The notes under the pieces were generated by a model. It ran no database searches. It worked only from the letters and a program-made list of their open reading frames with translations, and was not told the DNA's origin. Positions 59,140-64,000 of a DNA stretch of 64,000 nt are shown piece after piece. The DNA lies in contig NC_069094.1 in assembly GCF_947172395.1 (NCBI RefSeq), positions 9,848,292 to 9,912,291 on the forward strand, in the 5' to 3' direction. Numbering within the stretch: position 1 is the stretch's first letter; each line of letters begins with the position of its first letter. This DNA is from Bicyclus anynana. Taxonomy: Eukaryota; Arthropoda; Insecta; Lepidoptera; Nymphalidae. The translations under genes and the position numbers were made by a program.

Positions 59140-60110
59140 ACATTTTTAATATAATAATAGTTACTAATAATCTGTAATACTTACTAATTACTTCCTTTTT
59201 TCAGTGTTCACAAAAAGGAAAAAATTGTCATGCCGTTACTTTTTAATAGTCTGTTGACTGTTCTACTACTCAATTAATGTGTGTTTTATATACATAACTT
59301 TCAAAATTATATTTTTCAACAAAATTTAAAATTTGATCTTAGTTTTCAGTAGTCGATTAGGTAAAAACGGTATTTTTCTGTACAAATTCTTAGTGTTTCA
59401 GTAGGCGAATACGTAAAAATAAAAACTAATTTTTCAGTGTTTTTGATACGTTCAGAAAAAGGAAAAAAGTGTCGTTATTTTAATTCTATTGACCGTTCTA
59501 CTACTTAACTAATGTTTGTGTTACCTATATTATACATAACTTTCAAAACAACTTTTTTCAATAAAATTACAAATTTAAATTAGAAAAGGTATCCCTGACC
59601 ACCGTAACAAGTCGTCCTTATTTGGGAGGTGATAAAAATTCTTCATCTTCAATTAAATAACTCAAGTGGAAGTGTTTCAGAATTTATGTTGCTTAAGTTA
59701 GTAAGTAGTAGTAAGTTAATTGTTAGTATTTCAGTAGACGATTACGTAAAAACGGTATTTTTCTGTATATTAAGCAAAGTTCAAAATATATTTATATTCT
59801 GAGTGTTTCAGTAGGCGAAATAAAAAAATGTATTTTTCAGTCTCTTTGTTACGTTCAGAAATAGACAAAAAAAAGTGCCGTTGTTTTTAACAGTCTGTGG
59901 CTGTTTAATTAACGTTCGTTTCATATTTATATATGTACGTATAACTTTCAACTTTTTTTTTTTAATAAAATTACAAATTTTAATTAGAAAAAGTACCACC
60001 CTAGTAAGCCCTTATTCGGAAGGTGATAAAAATTCTTCATCTCCAATTAATTAACTCTAGTGGTATTTCAGCATTCCTGTTGCATATGTCTCAGTGTATC
60101 AGTAGGTGAA
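59140..60110 (+). repeat. Degenerate long-period tandem repeat, about 400 bp
   Basis: Three diverged copies share the order 'ttcagtgttc(acaaaaa)gga', CGTTACT/CGTTATT, 'ctgttctactactcaatt', 'cataactttcaaa', 'ggaggtgataaaaattcttc' and 'gtttcagtaggcgaa' (around 59,180, 59,430 and 59,830). Individual sub-motifs such as AAAAACGGTATTTTTCTGTA recur inside. It follows directly on the 177-bp array. Confidence 0.7.
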
Positions 60111-60265
60111 CAGTGAGTGGTGCTATAGCGAATTATGCAAAGGTGTGCGCGGACGGCGCGGCGTACGCATCTGCCGCTACCCGCGCAGGCACGCGCGCTC
60201 GCAGCCGGCAGAACGAGTTGCGAGCGATCGGGCTAGTACCACCTAGTACTGCACTAGTAATGACT
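60110..60265. promoter_or_regulatory. CpG-rich patch between repeats
   Basis: GTGCGCGGACGGCGCGGCGT and GCAGGCACGCGCGCTCGCAG form an isolated GC-rich block between the tandem array and a foldback arm. The 63-codon frame across it has no recognisable product. Promoter or leader exon possible. Confidence 0.25.
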
Positions 60266-60302
60266 CGACGACCCGTGTTGTTGGGTAGTAGATTTAATTT
60301 TT

Positions 60303-60856
60303 AATGGGGATGATGAGTAGGTTTGAATATATTGATTTTTACGAGACAATCGGGTAAATAACGTTAATGTTAAGTAATTTATACGTAAAAAAGCAAAAAT
60401 TGTCTGGATGTTTGCAAAATAAATCTATACTAATATTATAAAGCGGAATAGTTATTTTGATTGAACGCGCTAATCTCAGGAACTTCTGGTCCGAATTGAA
60501 AAATTATTTCAGTGTTAGATAGCCCATTTATGGAGGTAGGCTATAGGCTATATATTATCCATGTATTTCTACAGGAACGGGAACCACGCGGGTGAAACCG
60601 CGCAGTACAGCTAGTAAGATTATTAAATTTCAAAATTTATTAAAAATATTTTATCGTACTTAGATGAAAATTCATACAGTTTTAGCTTCCTTACAGTAAA
60701 CGTGATATTTTTCAATAAATTAACTATAAACATAAATGCACAAATCACAAAGATATTAGTAATTTTGTTTGAACGCATAGAAATCTAACGATCATTATGA
60801 TCTACGACGTCATTATTTCGTGCCATTTTGTATAGGGCGTTTTTCAGGGATCCGAT
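60303..60856. mobile_element. Single arm of the GGATCCCTG foldback family
   Basis: Matches the arms at 24.45-25.33 kb from GATGATGAGTAGGTTTGAAT to GCGTTTTTCAGGGATCC, interrupted by the Helitron at 60,424-60,614. There is no partner arm, so this is a half element. An RTE 3' end begins immediately after GGATCC. Confidence 0.65.
60424..60614 (+). mobile_element. Helitron-like element inserted in a foldback arm
   Basis: 191 bp, from T of TCTATACTAATATTATAA to CTAG, sitting between A60423 and T60615. Removing it restores AAAATAAATAAGATTAT, which is exactly the uninterrupted sequence of the related arm at 25,244-25,260 and of its inverted partner near 24,680-24,697. This is a clean A|T insertion without target duplication. 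Confidence 0.9.
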
Positions 60857-60976
60857 AAGACGCGCGCTGGTCACAGGCGGTTTAGGGCCGTATTGTTTGA
60901 AATACCCTGCAAAAGGCCTACGAGTATGTCCAGCAGTGGACGTCCATCGGTGGAAGTAATGATGATGATGATGAGA
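60857..60976 (+). mobile_element. RTE 3' end
   Basis: 'ggtcacaggcggtttagggc', GTGGACGTCCATCGGTGGAA and (GATGAT)n at 60,959-60,976. It abuts the end of the foldback arm. Confidence 0.7.
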
Positions 60977-63071
60977 GACAACTTGCCTCGTTGGTCCAGT
61001 GTTTTTCTTAATTTGAAATCTTTCTTCCAAGAAATTAAAAGAACAGTTGGAAAGTTGCCTATTTGTAGGTTGGTATTACACCCTCAGAGAACAATGTTGA
61101 TCTGTCGGTCTCGGTTATTAACCGACTTCATTTTCATTAATATCTGATCCGCGGCTTCTAGTAAGACATTAGCTATATGATATTTATGACTTACGTATTT
61201 GACCTACGTGTCTCTTTGGTTTGTTCTAATACTTCTTTCTGTTCAGTTGTCATCTTATACGACTTTTATGACAGCGGTCAATAGATACTTCCAAAAATTA
61301 ATTAAGATTTCGATATAAAAACTGTAATCCTTAATGATCATGTTGATTAAAAGGCGACTTTTTTGATTGCTGATATTCAACTATATTCAATGTTTATATA
61401 ATTCTGATATATGGATAGATATAACAACGACTGACTGACTATTATATTGGTTGTAGAAAATGACCTATTAAAAGATTTACTAGTAGGTACGTTTCCCCAT
61501 AAAGATTCTAAATTGTTAAGTTCTTTGTCTAAATTGATTCGATTTTTAAATTTATACTTTCCCGCGTTTTAACACGATTCTCATAAATGGTCTAAGAGCC
61601 TGGATGACCAGAATTTTGTCAGGAATATACCATGTAACTGACTGACAAACAGACAGACTGACAAACTTTAATAAAATAACAGATTCTCGCTCTAAAGTGT
61701 TTTGCAGCACTGCGTAAATGTCGTCCATAGACAATAGGCAAAATCTCGTGACTTACACCAAACACCGCGCGGGTCGGGAGCGCGGCTAATTATAATCGAC
61801 TAAACATCATCGAGTGTTCGTAAGTTAGGGTCGCACCTCGACAATGTATTTTTAAATACGGGTTTCCTCTGCTCACTTCCTATATTCAAAAATAGAGATT
61901 CAATTTTATCTTTTAAGTGTATTTGAACGTACGTCTAAGTAACATTTACAAGCTTATAATTCAATTACTATTACACTTATTGTTTCATATTTTTGATCCA
62001 GTTTTATTGTAATTTAGATCTAAGGTCCCTTTTAATATTTTTTTATTTTGATTTGATTGCGGTATAGATAACTTCTAATAATAAGTTAGATGAGAAAGCA
62101 AGATTATAGTACCATCAAGCGGATCTGATGATGGAAATAGAAGGAAGGAAAATACCTATCTTGAGTTCTTGACAATACTCTAGATCTGGATATAGTGTCT
62201 TTGGTTGCTAGCGGTTCGAGATTGTGTTGTTTGGAAGTTCCTACACCTGGCCTTTGTCTAGTTGTGGACGTCCATCGGCTGACAACGATGATGATGATGA
62301 TTAGATCTAGATAGTGTTCACAAAGTGATGATAAAACTGGTGTGATAATCCTTACTCAGACGAAATACTCTGTGGTGTTTGAATCATGAAATTTGTTATG
62401 ACAAAAGCTCATCGCATCAAAGCTTTTTCAAAACGGTTTTCAAACAAAACTGTTTCTCTATTGAGACAATTTAATTAAACGCTGAACTCGTAAATACTAA
62501 AGCCCAGTGATAAAATTTTATATTATCGTTGTTTTCAGCAAGTGCAAACGCCTTCGATCGCTCTTGTTAACAAGGTAACAACCCTAAAATGGCTACGTCT
62601 CGCCCGACGAATAAGTTTTTTGTCCTTTGCGCAGCACATTGTCATATTTAACGTCGGGGTCTGTCACAAATTATCTACCTTCTACTGTTGCTAAAAATAA
62701 TCTGAATCCATTAAAGATTTTAGTCATCTTTTTCGTACGTATACTTTGTTTTGTGATCGTGTTTACTTACTTAGATTTGATGCTTTGTTAATATTTATAT
62801 TATGTCTGTGTTATAAATTAAAATTTGAAATAATCAACTATTTTTTAGTCGTTATTTGCTTAAAAGCTTAAGTGTTCATTTTAAAGAAAACACTGTTTAG
62901 TAAATTTTGCAAACCGCTAAGTATTCGGAGTACGTAATTTGTGTGATTTTGTGATAATTTTAATATTTTTTTTACGTATGCCGTTATGGCAGTTCCGACA
63001 CGAGGTTAAAGCTGTATATTTCTCTTGAAATGTATCACGCTGACGCGGACGGTGAGTAGCAGAGTACTTAC
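60977..63071. other. Gene-free stretch with one RTE tail
   Basis: No exon recognised. 62,520-62,660 is mildly GC-rich ('gcaaacgccttcgatcgctc'). On the plus strand ATGTATCACGCTGACGCGGA then CG|GTGAGT (63,031-63,052) could be a tiny start exon opposing the minus-strand candidate at 63,144. Confidence 0.35.
62196..62303 (+). mobile_element. RTE 3' end
   Basis: 'gctagcggttcgagattgtg', GTGGACGTCCATCGGCTGAC and a (GAT)n tail at 62,287-62,302. Confidence 0.7.
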
Positions 63072-63144
63072 AATTAAAAAGCGAAAAGATTCCGCGGCGA
63101 ATTTCGAGAAATATCGACGGGGTCGACGAACCATGTCGACGCAT
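63072..63144 (-). CDS. Candidate first coding exon, unknown gene
   Basis: On the minus strand AAGATGC begins a short open frame, MRRHGSSTPSIFLEIRRG then IFSLFN, ending AATT|GTAAGT, a perfect donor. The A at -3 suits a start codon, and the segment is GC-rich within AT-rich DNA. It ends in phase 1, which matches the two-base start of the 43,904-44,120 candidate. It does not resemble the ZMIZ N-terminus. Could be the first exon of another minus-strand gene, or chance. Confidence 0.3.
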
Positions 63145-63314
63145 CTTGTCCGCCTCTCGCTTCGATTTTTTTAAGGGATCATTATATGATTTTTGTAACA
63201 CTGATAGTGTTAATTTAATCTTACACCTTATATTGGCTTACCTTACCTATGTTCACGGTTGAAGCATTGAGGGATCTTTAGCGTAACGATGTTTTTATAA
63301 GTGTGAGTTTCGTA

Positions 63315-63510
63315 TTCTCTCTCTCTCTCTATCTATAGAAAGTGATAGAGATGAATTCAAGATTCACATAGTCGAGTTTCAAATGTTTTTTATCTCTCTC
63401 TCTTTCTAACACAATATTATAGAGAGAGATAGAGATGAATTTGAAGCTCAACAGTGTGAATCTCTAAGTTTACATCTTTCTCTAATTATTGTATTGTGTT
63501 AGAAAGAGCA
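63315..63510. repeat. TC/GA-rich imperfect inverted repeats
   Basis: (CT)n at 63,318-63,331, ATCTCTCTCTCTTTCTAACA, ATAGAGAGAGATAGAGATGA and 'gtattgtgttagaaagagc' can pair in several ways. Two related units begin 'gatagagatgaatt' (63,344 and 63,428). Confidence 0.6.
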
Positions 63511-63548
63511 ATACAGACGTATTCGACATCCACACCGTCAAGTTGTGA

Positions 63549-63588
63549 AGTCCACCTGAAGTCAAGTCCTCTTGACTTCAGGTGGACT
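63549..63588. repeat. Perfect 18-bp hairpin with TCCT loop
   Basis: AGTCCACCTGAAGTCAAG (63,549-63,566) and its exact inverse (63,571-63,588). It follows a stretch of TC/GA-rich imperfect inverted repeats (63,315-63,510). Confidence 0.85.
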
Positions 63589-63904
63589 ATTTGCTTGATA
63601 CGTCAACAATAAAATATTAAACAAAAACAGTATAGTTATCCAACATGTTGTATATTCAACTGAAATGTATCTCGTTAAATGTAACTTAACAGGTTACCAA
63701 CAACTGTCCCTATGCTCAATGTTTTTGGATAACTAACTATTGAAACGGCTATTGTGGTCTAATTGAGATTAATGATTGTGTTCAGGTTGCACAAGTCAAA
63801 GTAACTGTACTACCTACTCTTATTGCGACAGTTTGTGACAAAACCTTACAAAGCAGTGCTCTGCTAAGAAGACTTCTGCTGAGTCGTTATAAAAATAAAG
63901 TTTC

Positions 63905-64000
63905 GGGTGACTACGCGGACGCCTGTGACTCCGTTCACGTGAAATTCTGTGCGTACTAAGGATTTTCCAGGATAAATCCATTTCCATTTCAAATGTCAGC
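63905..64000 (-). mobile_element. Helitron-like element cut by the window edge
   Basis: 'gactacgcggacgcctgtga' and 'aaggattttccaggataaat' match the third subfamily; it continues past the right edge. Confidence 0.45.

Overview
This window is AT-rich nuclear DNA from an insect, most probably a moth or butterfly (Lepidoptera). Coding sequence is sparse and split by introns with GT/AG borders. The rest is packed with short non-autonomous transposons of types common in lepidopteran genomes: Helitron-like elements running from TCTATACTAATATTATAA to a hairpin plus CTAG|T, tRNA-headed SINEs, RTE-type retrotransposon 3' ends with (GATGAT)n tails, and foldback or MITE elements. No bacterial operons, CRISPR arrays, rRNA genes or convincing tRNA genes were seen.

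The one gene that can be named lies on the minus strand at 36.6-40.8 kb. It is the insect orthologue of the zinc finger MIZ-domain protein (Drosophila tonalli, tna; vertebrate ZMIZ1/ZMIZ2). Nine coding exons join in frame, with every phase checked by hand, to give 810 residues: an Ala-rich patch, a Met/Gly/Asn/Gln-rich region, a Pro-rich stretch, the conserved pre-MIZ block, the MIZ/SP-RING zinc finger, a Ser/Asn/Pro-rich linker, an HTP-repeat segment and an acidic-hydrophobic C-terminal activation motif. The family's N-terminal domain was not found, so the gene must begin further right, either in undetected exons or beyond the window. Candidate upstream exons (45,994-46,122; 43,904-44,120; 63,072-63,144) and several GC-rich patches (45.0, 47.2, 48.2, 51.7, 60.2, 63.1 kb) lie on that side. 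About 3.5 kb left of the stop codon is almost free of recognisable transposons and probably holds a long 3' UTR.

A second minus-strand coding exon (4,764-5,246) belongs to a Ser/Arg/Lys-rich protein that I do not recognise.

Layout: 0-4.7 kb Helitron remnants and a 1.8 kb foldback element with 570 bp arms about 99% identical; 4.8-5.2 kb orphan exon; 5.3-33 kb intergenic or intronic DNA with Helitrons, SINEs, MITEs and nested foldback elements; 33-36.6 kb probable 3' UTR; 36.6-46 kb the MIZ gene; 46-55 kb possible 5' region with GC-rich patches, a 150 bp direct duplication, hairpins and RTE tails; 55.7-60.1 kb three consecutive tandem arrays (85 bp, 177 bp and about 400 bp units); 60.3-64 kb foldback arm with a Helitron insertion, RTE tails, hairpins and a possible first exon.
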